This document shows, piece after piece, positions 33,617-44,800 of a DNA stretch of 64,000 bases. This DNA comes from Kitagawia praeruptora. Taxonomy: Eukaryota > Streptophyta > Magnoliopsida > Apiales > Apiaceae. Position 1 is the stretch's first letter, and each line of letters starts with the position of its first letter. Under the pieces are notes generated by a model, which was not told where the DNA came from, ran no database searches, and was given only the letters and a program-made list of their open reading frames with translations. The stretch covers positions 90,168,001 through 90,232,000 of the forward strand of contig CM075345.1 in the NCBI GenBank assembly GCA_037693485.1, read 5' to 3'. Both the position numbers and the translations under genes were made by a program.

Positions 33617-34795
33617 TTGGAAGAAGAGGTTTATGTGCAACAACCACCTGGCTTTGAGGATCCACATTTCCCAGAATTTGTCTACAGATTGCTTAAGGCA
33701 TTGTATGGACTTAAGCAAGCTCCAAGAGCATGGTATGATACTTTATCACAATTCCTTCTTGAAAATCAATTCACTCGAGGCACATTGGACAAGACACTGT
33801 TTTACAAGAAGCATGGTGATGATATGATCCTAGTTCAAATCTATGTGGATGATATCATTTTTGGTTCTACAAATGAGAAACTGTGTGAGAAATTCTCTAA
33901 ACTCATGCAGAGCAGATATGAGATGAGTATGATGGGAGAGTTGACATTCTTTCTAGGGTTGCAAGTCAGTCAAAGGAAGGATGGTATCTTTATCAGTCAA
34001 ACCAAGTACATCAAGGATTTATTGAAAAAGTTTGACTTGGAAGATTGTTCACCTGCCAAGACACCCATGGCCACTGCCACTAAATTGGATGAAGATGCTA
34101 AAGGCAAGAGAGTAGATATCTCAGTCTACAGAGGCATGGTTGGTTCTCTACTCTACCTCACTGCAAGTAGGCCAGACATCATGTTTGCTACATGCTTGTG
34201 TGCAAGGTTTCAATCAAATCCAAAGGAATCACATTTGATTGCAATAAAAAGGATCTTTAGATATCTGAAGGGCACTCCTAACTTGGGATTATGGTATCCT
34301 AAGGACACAGGGTTCAATCTGGTTGGCTACTCTGATGCTGATTATGCTGGATGCAGAGTGGATAGGAAAAGCACCTCAGGAAGCTGCCAGTTTCTTGGAC
34401 AAAGGTTAGTTTCTTGGTATAGCAAGAAGCAACAATCTGTGTCAACTTCTACAGCTGAGGCTGAATACATAGCTGCTGGAAGTTGCTGTGCTCAAGTGCT
34501 TTGGATTAGAAACCAACTTAGAGATTATGGACTTGTGTTGGAAAGAATTCCAATCATGTGTGACAACACAAGTGCAATCTCTATAGTTGCCAATCCTGTC
34601 AATCATTCTAGAACAAAGCACATTGACATCAGATATCATTTCATAAGAGAACATGCAACTAATGGAACCATTGAGTTGCATTATGTCTCTACAGATAAAC
34701 AACTAGCTGATATATTCACTAAGCCATTAGATGAAGCCACCTTCACAAGGTTGGTAAGTGAGATTGGAATGCTGAATTCTTCAGATTCTGGCTAA
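33617..34795 (+). pseudogene. pol: element H Pol part 2: RT catalytic part and RNase H
   Basis: Same frame as part 1, starting three bases after the premature TGA. It carries LYGLKQAPRAWY, the catalytic YVDDIIFGS (about 33841-33867), FFLGLQV, the RNase H blocks DADYAGCRVDRKSTSG and STSTAEAEYIAAGSCC, and the C-terminal KHIDIRYHFIREH and QLADIFTKPL, ending at TAA 34793-34795. All conserved residues of copia RT and RNase H that I can check are present, so the only visible lesion in pol is the TGA at 33611. It could be expressed only by read-through. Confidence 0.9.
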
Positions 34796-35550
34796 GTGAA
34801 TACATTATCTAGATTGTTGCAGCAGTAAACACTTACTTTATCTAAATTCTCAATATTTTTGGAGTAAGTGTTGGCTGAAATATGATTTATAAATATTTCA
34901 AATCTGTTGCATATGTTGAAAATCATATTTTTATTAACTTAAAATTTCTATGAAATTTTGAGAAAATCACTATTTGATTTGCTAGGATATTTTTCAATGA
35001 ATATGTCTGGTAGATTTTAAAAAGATAGTGAAAATCAAATTTTTATGAGTGATGGGTATAGTTCGATAAGTCAGACTTCTCGAATGATTCACTATTCGAC
35101 ATCTCTAATAAGTCTCATTAGAGTACTCTTGAGTTCTCGAATAGAGTCTTTCTGAGATATCGAATAGAGGAATAGTAACTGAGTTCTCGAATGATTGAGT
35201 TCTCGAACACTATATTTGAGTTCTCGAATCATTTGAAAAGGCTGAATTCTCGCTGAATTTTAACCGATTTTGGATTTTTATCTAAAAATTTAATTCACTC
35301 ATAAAAACACATTTTATTTAATTTAGAATTATTTCTAAGTTAGATAACTGCCAGCTGTGAGTTTCTATCTGCTTGAGTTATCGATTAAGCCATTCTTGAC
35401 TTCTCGAATAGTGTTTTCTACTTCTCGAATGCCTGACTTGTCGATACAAAACAGTCTGCTAATCGACAATTCAAGTACTTCATACTTATACAATCTCACA
35501 TCTATTCGATTCATTTCATTCGATTTCTCAAGCATCTACACTCTCTAAAC
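34796..35550 (+). other. element H inter-ORF region with GAGTTCTCGAAT array
   Basis: About 750 bp of AT-rich non-coding DNA after pol. Between about 35060 and 35250 and again at 35395-35430 it repeats GAGTTCTCGAAT, TTCTCGAAT and ATATCGAATAG, which are reverse complements of the ATTCGAGAACTC/ATTCGATAT units of the LTR. Transcribed RNA could pair over these. No ORF of note. Confidence 0.8.
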
Positions 35551-35621
35551 CCCTGAAACCCTAGCTACGAAAAGCCAAATTTCTTCTTCAACCTTTAATT
35601 TCTTTCCCCTCTTCTACACAA
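35551..35621 (+). promoter_or_regulatory. host-like leader before the extra ORF
   Basis: AAACCCTAG (telo-box, 35556-35564) followed by a pyrimidine-rich stretch (TTCTTCTTCAACC, CTTTCCCCTCTTC) and then ATG in the context ACAAATGGC. This looks like the 5' UTR of a highly expressed plant gene and may mark an internal promoter or the leader of a spliced subgenomic RNA. Confidence 0.45.
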
Positions 35622-38600
35622 ATGGCAACAGTAAAGTTTAACACCAACTTCATCGCACTCACTAGTGATGTTGAAGCACCCAATGCCAATTTCAAGTGCT
35701 TTGTGAAATGGATGGCTGAGTCGTATATCAAGGATGCACTCTCTGCCAACCCAACTCTATATCTAGATATTCTGGAACAATTCTGGAGTACTGCTATTGT
35801 GGAGGTTGTAGCCCTGGAAAACGCAATCACTTCATATGTCATCTACTGCAAGGTTCAAGATAAGGAAATCACTATCACTACTGCAGACATGAACCAAGCA
35901 CTAGGCCTACAACAAGAGTCATTTGACAGACTGGCCACTAATGCAGAGTTGGAGGAATTCTTTGAGTTCATAAACTACTCAGATGGGATTAACCTTGGAA
36001 AGCTAAACAGAAAGAATCTGAGAAAGGAGTGGAGTTATGTGTTTGCAACTCTTCTCCAAGTCTTCACTGCCAGGAAATCAAGCTTTGACCAAATCAGTGC
36101 ACCTGTGCAGCAAATTGGATATGCTTTGGCCTATGGAAAGAAGATAGATGTTGGCCAAATCATACTTCAAGAATTATATGGGAGACTTGGTAAGAACACA
36201 ACCAAGAGAGGTACTGATATTTTCTTCCCTCGCTTTATTCAATCTGTACTTAATTATAAAAATGCTTCATTGATTGAATTGCCTGGGATTGATAAAAATA
36301 AAATAGGCTATCCTAAGTCCATGACCAAACTCATTTTTGGTAACTTGGAAACTAGGAATGATGTGGATGTAAGACTGAACATAACTCCCCATATGGAGAG
36401 TTTGTTTAGGACTTACCCCCACAACATGCCAACATTTGATGCAAAATCTAAGTTAGCACAGCCCAAGCAAGTAGAACAAAATGCTAACCCAGAGCCTGCT
36501 AACCAACCCTCTCAACCAAACACTCTACCTCTTACTGAGCCAACTGCATCATCCTCTCAAAAGGGTGATGTTAGTAAAAAGAAGAGAAAGGAAGTAATGT
36601 CTGCACCTTTAAATATCTTGTCTGAAGCAGCATTAGCTGTTGAATTAGGTCTAGGAAGTGAGGAATCTGAGTTACCCTTGCACAGAACAAAGAAGAAGAA
36701 AACTAAGACCACCTCTTCAGTCACACAAATGGCTGAAGTTGTAAAATCAGGGGCACACAGCTCACTAGGTGTATCCTCTCAACAGGGTGCACCTATAGAA
36801 TCAAGCATTCTCCCCAATGCACCCTCTTGTATAGAGTCAGCACATGAGAGTGATAAGGCTGGCACAACACTGAGTGGAGAGCACATCACTTTTGAAACTT
36901 CCTCTATCTCTCAGGGGGAGTTGCCAAAATCTACTCTAAAACACACTTCTCTTCCAGAATCTAACTCTGAAATTTCTTTGGAACCTGCAACTCAGACAAC
37001 TGAGATGCAAGGTATTGATCATCAAGAATCCTTTTTGCTTGATGAGCCAATAATTTCAAGTGACTTAGTGCATGACACTTTGTTCACCACTCAGAACCCA
37101 CATTTAGATGGTGAGGGACTGCATGCTGAGGCATATCCTAATGACACCATCACAAACACAGAGGTTCCCCTAGTTTTTACTAGAGACTCTGTGCCTGTGT
37201 CAACTGCTGGTGTAATTCATCCCACTTCTGTGGTGACACCAGTAGTAGAGTCAATCCATCCGGTTACAGAAGTTGCATCTGTAACTGAGGAGACTAGCTT
37301 GCCTAGCTCTAGCTCTGACTTCATGTCAACATGGCTGAAGCCTGTGCAACATGACAGTGCTTCAGGACCAGGGTCTGTTCCACAACAATTGACGGTTGAA
37401 GCACTTCAAAGCTTAATTGTGGATCAGATTCCTGAGTTCACAAAGATTGCTCAGCACCTTCTCACTGCAGACATGCCCAATCCAGACTATGAGGCTATTC
37501 TGTTATGCCATAGGGATGATGTGGAAGTGCAGAAGTCAAAGATCATTGATGATGCTGAGAGAGATGGCAACATAGATGCCTGGTTGCAAGGAAAATATGA
37601 TATTACTCTCGATGAAGCACTTCAGTATCTCAGGGAGGAATACATCACTTCACTGGGCTCCAATGCAAAATCCCTGTCACCTGGTGAAGTGTATGAAGCT
37701 GTAAATGACTCCTACAAGGGTTTCCTCAAGGCTGCACACTATCTTGGCAAGGGAGTCAAAACTGAAGTCAACAGGGTGTGTGATAAGACAGCCACTTCAG
37801 TAGCAGAAGTCAAGAGGGCCTTTGATGCTAAATTTCCTCAATTGGACAGTGTGTTCAAGGACATCAAACACTGCAACTCTACCTGCACTCAGGTGGACAA
37901 TGGGCTGGCTGTGCTAAAAGATACTGTCACAGGTCTGGGGCATAAATTTCAGAATCTATCTGACCAGACTACAGATGCCAATGCCATGCTGAGGATAATG
38001 TTCAAAAATCTTTATGGAGATAGACTAGTGACTGATGTCCCTGTGCATGAATTGTCTAAATATGAAGTGAAGAGGCTTCAGGACCAATCTTTATCTGGCT
38101 TCAAGGCCAATGAGTTATTCACTAAGGTCAACACTCTTGAGCAGGAGGTAGCTACTCTCACCAAGACCAATGCTCATCTCACAGAAAAGGTTGCATTGCT
38201 AACTGATCAGTTGGACACTCAAGCATCCACCACAACTGATGTCCTTCTGCATCAACAATCCATGTTAGCTGCAATGATGAAGCATATGGGTCTCCCTCTA
38301 CCTGATGAATCTTCACTCCCAAAGGACATTTCTACAGCCTCTGTGCCTGACAACAAGCCTAAGGGGGAGAAGAAGGCTAGGAACTCAAATTCAAAGGGGG
38401 AGACAAAGGGAGAGAAAGGCATAATAATCAAAGAGGGTGGTCAACAAAGGGCTTCTAAGTCTCTAGCAAATGTGCCTGGCAAGGGAAAAGCCAAAGTAGA
38501 TGAGCCTCCATCTATCTTGCCAGTTGTCACCTTACCAACTGTGCACATCACTACTCCTGGAGGACAAAAGCAATCCATAACTACCACAGTGGTTGCAGGG

Positions 38601-40376
38601 AGTATGCCATCTGACAAACCTCCAATCTCTATATCTGAGAGTGCCAAGCCTGTAGAAGTCAAAGTTGTTACTGAGGCCAAGCTACAAGAAGTTGCTAACT
38701 CCAATGACTATCATGATAAAGCCTTCTTGGAGTTTCTGAAAGCCATAAGGGAACAGGTTGGTGACACTCAGTTTTATCTGAGGGAGGTGAAGAAGCAGAT
38801 AGACTACATCACTGTCATCCCCAAGAAAGTCAACAATATATGGGTCAAGGAGATAGTGATGGTTTCCAAACTAAAGATATGGCATCTAACATACCAAACT
38901 CTACAAGACCTAAAGCACTCAGAGATAGATGCCATACTTGAGATCATTGAGAAGAAAAATGAGAACAGCAAGAGTCTGTTTGATGATTTGAGGAATGGTC
39001 AACCTACAAGGCTACCAGAAGTGATCAAGAAGCCATGGACAATTATTTATCAGTCTGGTACCAGAATTGAAGATATCAAGCAATTGGTCATTCCTCATGA
39101 TCTCACCTCCAGAAATCACAGACTGATCATTGCTATCATTGATCAATTACAGAAGAAGGTTGGAGCCAGAAATGCTGAAGAAATTGAGGCACTGCATATC
39201 CTCAGAACCTATATTGCAACTGGTGAAATTCCAGAGATGGCTCAACCTAGGAGAAATAAGGATGATGATTCTGAAGACAAAGGTGATGGGAGGAGAAGAC
39301 ATCACAGGAGAGATAAGGGTGATGAAGATAAGAAGAAAAAGGGGGACAAGGATAAAAAGGATGATGATGACCAAGGTAAAACATATGTGAGAAAGAGTGG
39401 AAGACAGCAAGCCTTAGGCAATGCTAGCAGTAATCTCACCACAACACAAGACTCTAAGTCTAGGGTGAATACTGTTAGTAGTGACCTAGCAAAATCTACA
39501 TCTATGGCTTCTGCAACTGTCTTACCATCTCAAGAAAAGAAGAAGATTCAAGTCAAGAAACCATGTGTATGTTTCAGAAAGCAATCTGCTAATGGAATAC
39601 TACTATGGTCTACCAACCAAGGTCAGAGATTTCTGCCAAGCAACCATGTCAAGAGGATAAAATTTAAACATGCTGCAAGGAGAGTGAAGCTATCCAAATC
39701 TAGAGCCCTAACAATCATTCCAGGATTAAAGCTCCAGCCACTTGATGAAGACTTTGATGAAGAGCAACTGCTATTTCTAAGAGCTCAAAAGATATGCTAT
39801 GCTGCAATTGTGGATGACCACCTTGTAATCAAGTACACTGATGGGAAAGAAATGAAATTCAAACAAGGGGGTTGTCAACATTGGGGTAAATTGTATGAGA
39901 TAGAAAGAATCATTGCATTGCTGGATTCTAAGGACAAGGTGGAGAAAGTATGGAAGCTGGAATTGATTGACTTTGTGAAAATGAAGAAAGATTATGCTGA
40001 GAAGATAAGAAAGGGCTGCTATGAGAAATGGTTAGAAAGGGAGAAAGAAATTGATAGACTGGAGATTGAAGCAGAAAAGCTAAGGGCAAAGGGATTGTGT
40101 AGAGTTCAGTTTGATCCCTATGTGGTGAAGTATAGGAGAAGAAATGGAGACAATGTCAATATAAGAATGAACCTACTCAGTCACTATCCTGCCAACATTC
40201 TGAAGCCAGTGCTTGAAGATTTCAAAAACTCTATTATGATTGAAGAATTGGATGCTATGACAGAAATCATGAGAGCAGTAGATGAGATTGCAAGAAAGGA
40301 GAAAGAAAGGAAACAGAAAGCATATGATGATCTACAAGCCAAGGCAATGGAGATGCAATCAAAAGAAAACGGCTAG
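35622..40376 (+). CDS. element H giant extra ORF (1,584 aa), function unknown
   Basis: An intact ORF after pol, sense orientation, starting ATGGCAACAG and ending TAG at 40374. I recognise no enzyme. Visible parts: a compact N-terminal domain (about 1-270; WMAESYIKDALSANPTLY, LEQFWSTA, EITITTADMNQALGL, IFFPRFIQ) of a type common in copia elements of asterids and loosely like the plant transposon/PMD-style fold; a Ser/Thr/Pro-rich acidic linker (about 280-610); a mixed helical region; a heptad stretch (about 830-880; LEQEVATLTKTNAHLTEKVA); a highly charged Lys/Asp segment (about 1215-1255); and a basic C-terminal domain (about 1312-1584) with long charged helices. I see no signal peptide and no convincing membrane segment, so the envelope label often given to Sirevirus third ORFs is not supported here. 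Over 4.7 kb without a stop in a young element argues for selection in the recent source lineage. Confidence 0.85.
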   Translation: MATVKFNTNFIALTSDVEAPNANFKCFVKWMAESYIKDALSANPTLYLDILEQFWSTAIVEVVALENAITSYVIYCKVQDKEITITTADMNQALGLQQESFDRLATNAELEEFFEFINYSDGINLGKLNRKNLRKEWSYVFATLLQVFTARKSSFDQISAPVQQIGYALAYGKKIDVGQIILQELYGRLGKNTTKRGTDIFFPRFIQSVLNYKNASLIELPGIDKNKIGYPKSMTKLIFGNLETRNDVDVRLNITPHMESLFRTYPHNMPTFDAKSKLAQPKQVEQNANPEPANQPSQPNTLPLTEPTASSSQKGDVSKKKRKEVMSAPLNILSEAALAVELGLGSEESELPLHRTKKKKTKTTSSVTQMAEVVKSGAHSSLGVSSQQGAPIESSILPNAPSCIESAHESDKAGTTLSGEHITFETSSISQGELPKSTLKHTSLPESNSEISLEPATQTTEMQGIDHQESFLLDEPIISSDLVHDTLFTTQNPHLDGEGLHAEAYPNDTITNTEVPLVFTRDSVPVSTAGVIHPTSVVTPVVESIHPVTEVASVTEETSLPSSSSDFMSTWLKPVQHDSASGPGSVPQQLTVEALQSLIVDQIPEFTKIAQHLLTADMPNPDYEAILLCHRDDVEVQKSKIIDDAERDGNIDAWLQGKYDITLDEALQYLREEYITSLGSNAKSLSPGEVYEAVNDSYKGFLKAAHYLGKGVKTEVNRVCDKTATSVAEVKRAFDAKFPQLDSVFKDIKHCNSTCTQVDNGLAVLKDTVTGLGHKFQNLSDQTTDANAMLRIMFKNLYGDRLVTDVPVHELSKYEVKRLQDQSLSGFKANELFTKVNTLEQEVATLTKTNAHLTEKVALLTDQLDTQASTTTDVLLHQQSMLAAMMKHMGLPLPDESSLPKDISTASVPDNKPKGEKKARNSNSKGETKGEKGIIIKEGGQQRASKSLANVPGKGKAKVDEPPSILPVVTLPTVHITTPGGQKQSITTTVVAGSMPSDKPPISISESAKPVEVKVVTEAKLQEVANSNDYHDKAFLEFLKAIREQVGDTQFYLREVKKQIDYITVIPKKVNNIWVKEIVMVSKLKIWHLTYQTLQDLKHSEIDAILEIIEKKNENSKSLFDDLRNGQPTRLPEVIKKPWTIIYQSGTRIEDIKQLVIPHDLTSRNHRLIIAIIDQLQKKVGARNAEEIEALHILRTYIATGEIPEMAQPRRNKDDDSEDKGDGRRRHHRRDKGDEDKKKKGDKDKKDDDDQGKTYVRKSGRQQALGNASSNLTTTQDSKSRVNTVSSDLAKSTSMASATVLPSQEKKKIQVKKPCVCFRKQSANGILLWSTNQGQRFLPSNHVKRIKFKHAARRVKLSKSRALTIIPGLKLQPLDEDFDEEQLLFLRAQKICYAAIVDDHLVIKYTDGKEMKFKQGGCQHWGKLYEIERIIALLDSKDKVEKVWKLELIDFVKMKKDYAEKIRKGCYEKWLEREKEIDRLEIEAEKLRAKGLCRVQFDPYVVKYRRRNGDNVNIRMNLLSHYPANILKPVLEDFKNSIMIEELDAMTEIMRAVDEIARKEKERKQKAYDDLQAKAMEMQSKENG

Positions 40377-40536
40377 TACCTCATCATACTGTAAGAAGTA
40401 TTTATCTTGTAATTTCATTTATGTGTTCAATCAAATCACATACCTGTACTTTTAAAGTTTTATCTTTAATGTATGTTAGGCTTGTTATCAGACATGAAAT
40501 TGTGACTAAGGGTCTCACTCACAATTTGGGGGAGAT
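40377..40536 (+). other. element H 3' untranslated tail and polypurine tract
   Basis: A short non-coding tail ending in the purine-rich GGGGGAGAT (40528-40536), directly before the LTR start TGTTAGTT; the usual primer for plus-strand DNA synthesis. Confidence 0.85.
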
Positions 40537-41828
40537 TGTTAGTTACAGAGGCATGCCTGTACACATCTAATAACAAGCCTAATTGTTTGTAATGCTTTGC
40601 ATTACTTACTTGACCTCTTAACTGAGGGAACCTCTAGTTGTAGAGTTTCTGTTTGTATTGTACTTGTAATAGGCATCAAATCCTAGTTGTGTAACTGTAC
40701 AAATAGAGTCTAGAATAATGCTTGAAAGAAGTTCCATGGTTCATGCCTCAAGCAAGGAGTTAAAGACTGCCAAATAATCACAGTTGGGATTTGAAGAAAT
40801 GAAGAATTTGCCTAAGTACCAATTCGAGAAGTATATTTGTCTATTCGAGAAGTCCAGCATTCGAGAAGTCAGAGATTCGATATCTCAAGACACTATTCGA
40901 TATCTCTGAATACACTGTTCGATATCTCATTCGATATCTCAGGGATTCGATATGTCTACTACTCTATTCGAGAACTCAAGAAGTCAACAAGTCAAGATGG
41001 TATTCGATTTCTCAAAGAGTCAACAAGTCAAAGTTCCATTCGATATCTCAAAGACTCAGAAAGCTATTCGACAACTCGAGGATTCGATAAGTCAAATGCT
41101 CTATTCGACAACTCAAGGAATCCTGATGGAAAAGAGCTATTCGAGAAGTGGTTCGATATGTCACTATAACAGTATTCGAGAACTCAGAGTTATCGATCAA
41201 GTCAATTCTAGTTCTCGAATCACTTACTTAGTCACTTCTCGAATACATTCTTGGAGACAAAATACTGAAGAAATTGTACAAGTCAGAAACCTGCAACAAG
41301 CCAATGCACTTTATGGACCACAACCTGTAACGTGCTCTGGAAAGCCTACAAGGAAGCTTGGAGAGATATAGAAGAGACAAGGAGCTAAAGAAGTGGATCT
41401 AAACAGGCTTTGCAAAGTCAAATCTGTAACCGTTTGGACACTTACTCAAAAAGGATAGACAGACTAGAAAGTAATGTGTTTTAGTTCCTTATTTGTAGTA
41501 AGCAGGCTGTATCCATGTTCTATAAGGACACAGCCTCACTTCATAACTTAGTAACTTTTGTGAGTCTAGTTTTTCATACACTGTAAACTATATCTCTCTG
41601 AGAAAAGCGAAGCTGAGAATACTACCATTTGTATTCACAGATTGTAGCAACCTTTATCTAATATACATTAGATTAAAGTGATATTGTGTCTTGTGTTGTT
41701 TACTTATCCGCACCTTAATTTCTGCACACACAGGCACTTATCTGCTACACAGACTCAATCCAAGAAAAGTTCAAGAATCCATTCACCCCCCCCCCTCTGT
41801 ATTCTTTTACCGTGTTCAGTACTCAACA
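40537..41828 (+). repeat. 3' LTR of element H
   Basis: 1,292 bp, identical to the 5' LTR apart from one base and three extra C in the poly-C tract near 41784-41795. It is followed by the target duplication GTGAT. ORFs at 40837-41371 duplicate those in the 5' LTR and are not genes. Confidence 0.95.
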
Positions 41829-41833
41829 GTGAT

Positions 41834-44800
41834 CTTGTTGGATTCGTATTTGTTAGTACTTTAATATAATGAAATTTTTATATTAATATTAATACGGAAT
41901 TAATCATATTAACGATCAAAAGTGTCCATTGTCAAACGTATCCAATCCAAACAGGAAAAATGACAAGAGACAGAGGGAGTACCTTTTTTTCTTTGGATGT
42001 AAATGTAAGTTGTTCCCTCTCCGCGATATATATACATATCCTTTATTATCAAACCTGAGTCTACCACACCATCCAGTTAATTAATCACGTACTCAGTTAA
42101 CCAATCAAAAAACTATGAATTATTTTAGAACCAATCATAGATCACTTCTAAATCATGGACCAATCAAATTAAAACAAATTTGTTTCCTTATATAATTTAA
42201 CTTGCTATCTTTTAACCAAGGTTAAACCCATCAATCATTCTAAATATATTTAAAATTTAAATCATGGACCAATCAAATTAAAACAAATCTGTTTCCTTAT
42301 ATAATTTAACTTGCTATCTTCTAACCAAGGTTAAACCCATCAATCATTCTAAATATATTTAAAATTGAATTATAATCCTAAATAGAATTACAAATAGAAT
42401 CATAATATTATTAAAATTATTAAAATAGAAATCAAACCTGAGTCTACCACACCAATAATATTATATTAAAAATTTTCCTTATTTACCATTCTCATTCTAT
42501 TATACTAATTATGGTTAGTTAACAATTCTAATTTAAATAGAGTAACTTACTTGATTTAACATATCCATATATTTTATTTTTTTAACGTCAAAAAATAATT
42601 ATAAGAAATTAACATTTTAAATCAAAATCAATCAGGATTATACAAATATAAAATATGCAAAACTTTGAATTATTTTCGTACCAATCAAAGGTCATTCCTA
42701 AATTTTAGACCAATCATATTATATTAAAATTTTTCTTTATTTACCATTCTCATTCTATTATACTAACTATGGTTAGTTAACAATTCAAATTTAAATAGAG
42801 TAACTTACTTGATTTAACATATCCGTATATTTTATTTTTTTAATATAAAAAAATAATTATAATAACTTAATATTTTAAATCAAAACCAATCAGGATTATA
42901 TAAATATATAATATGAAGCAATTTTCAAAATATTAATTTTTCACACTTTGATTTATAGTTAATCATAATAACATTATTATATATTACGGATTAATTTTCA
43001 TAAATATATATAAGAGCCAGTCAAAATTAACCACTAAAATTAAATTAATCATAGCATTCTCATCCTAATTTACTTATCGTGGTTACTTAACCTTCAAAAT
43101 TTAAGTTATATAAACTTTTAAATTAATCAATTATTAAAAAAAGGCTAAATTCAACCAATTTAAATATTAAAAATGAAATTTAAACCAGTTATCATTAAAA
43201 TTTTACTTATCGTTATTTTTCAAGAATTAATGGGACAAATAAATTAACTTGACGATATTTTTGAATTTTTCAAGATACTAAATATACTCTCAAATAGTAT
43301 TAGACATTATTTGATGTATAAATTATCAATCCAAAAAAAAAATTCATTACAGAATCAATAAAAATATTGTTAGTGAATATTTATATAGCAAATTGGTTAA
43401 CTGAGCGCAAAAATTCTAAAAAATCATTTTTTTTTATTTCATAGCAAATTGGTCAACTCAGCGCAAAAAATCTAATAAATCACTATATTTGCTATGGTTA
43501 ATTATTTATCAACAAAAGGGCATATATTATCATCCACACAAATAATCATTCAAATTTTCTTTTAAATCACTAATTTTTTTAAGTAAATGATTTATCAATA
43601 AAATGTCATACATCTACAAAAATAATCAAGATTGGACAACACATATTAAAATAAAATAGATCATATCAAGGTAACAAGGTTTCCTTAATCCAAACTACAA
43701 TCGTTGATCAGATCTTAAATTGTGGTACATCACTCGCTTGAATTATATATACTCTTTGGCGAAATAATCCAACAATTTATTCTAATCATGAGGGAAATAC
43801 ATATGTGATATCTGAGAATGTATTCGAACAACTGACCAAAACTGCGATTCTATACTATCCAAATCAATGAATCAATATAACAAAATCCTGTAAATCTAAG
43901 ATTCCAGATGCCAAAATAAAGTAACCAACTCTCAAAATATAAAGAACAAAACCCAATATATTGATAGACAAAAACCAGTAACGGGATACTAGACTCTCAA
44001 TAAAGAGATATATTTATTGAAAAACGAAGTAAAATCAAGGAAAATAAACAGGAGTTATCATTCACAAGGAGAAGGTGCAAAATCCAATATATCAGTTGAT
44101 AAAACCCACCAACGTGGTAATAGACTCTCAATAAAGAGAGATATTTATTGAAAAACAAAGCAAAATCATGGAAAACAATAAAAATGGGCTTATCATCAAC
44201 CAAGATGCAGATATCAACCCATAAACTTTGGGTTTACTATTTTTTAGGAGAGGATCGGATGAGATAGAATGACGGCTACAACAATCGTTTAAAAATCAAT
44301 ATTATTGATAACTAGATAGGTCGATACATATAAATTATATATTATTTCTAATAAAAGGTGCTCATTTTAATTTTGTATTCGTCAATTCAAGTAATAATAT
44401 TTAATTCTCATATCCTAATCTAAGAACAGACATATCGAATTTTGCTTGGTTGGTTAATAATATTTATTTTTAATATCAACAAAATCTTAAAAATAAGTAA
44501 AAAAAAATTAATAACTTGGTAGATAGATTCTAATCAAACAGAGGTATTTATTAACAATAAACAAAATTAAAGAAAAGGGCTTCATTGTTATGTACTCTAC
44601 TTTTAGTTTTATTTTGTAGTAATTCAATGTTGTTTTCAATTATATAGTAACATACTTAGATAACTTCGGCAGAGAGTAACATTACATGTAATTGTCATAT
44701 TTTTTTCATTTTGCGTATTATTTTCGTTTCGTGTACAAAAATAAAAAATGCGTAGTTTAGTAGCATTTTGTGTTCAAATTATGGGTATACAAAATAATTT

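Larger units (their letters stand above)
27703..41828 (+). mobile_element. Sirevirus-like copia element H, complete
   Basis: A full-length 14,126-bp Ty1/copia element with TG...CA LTRs, an initiator-Met primer-binding site, a polypurine tract and a perfect 5-bp target duplication GTGAT (27698-27702, 41829-41833). The LTRs differ by one substitution (28175 G against the matching T at about 41009) and a poly-C tract (7 against 10 C), so insertion was recent. The order is LTR, gag, coiled-coil extension, protease-integrase-RT-RNase H, a long AT-rich inter-ORF region, a 1,584-residue extra ORF, LTR. Size and an extra ORF after pol match the Sirevirus (SIRE/Maximus) lineage. A TGA in the RT makes this copy defective unless read through. 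Confidence 0.95.

Noticed and set aside
35622..40376. Calling the extra copia ORF an envelope gene
   Set aside because: No signal peptide or convincing transmembrane segment seen; only its position matches envelope-like ORFs of Sireviruses.
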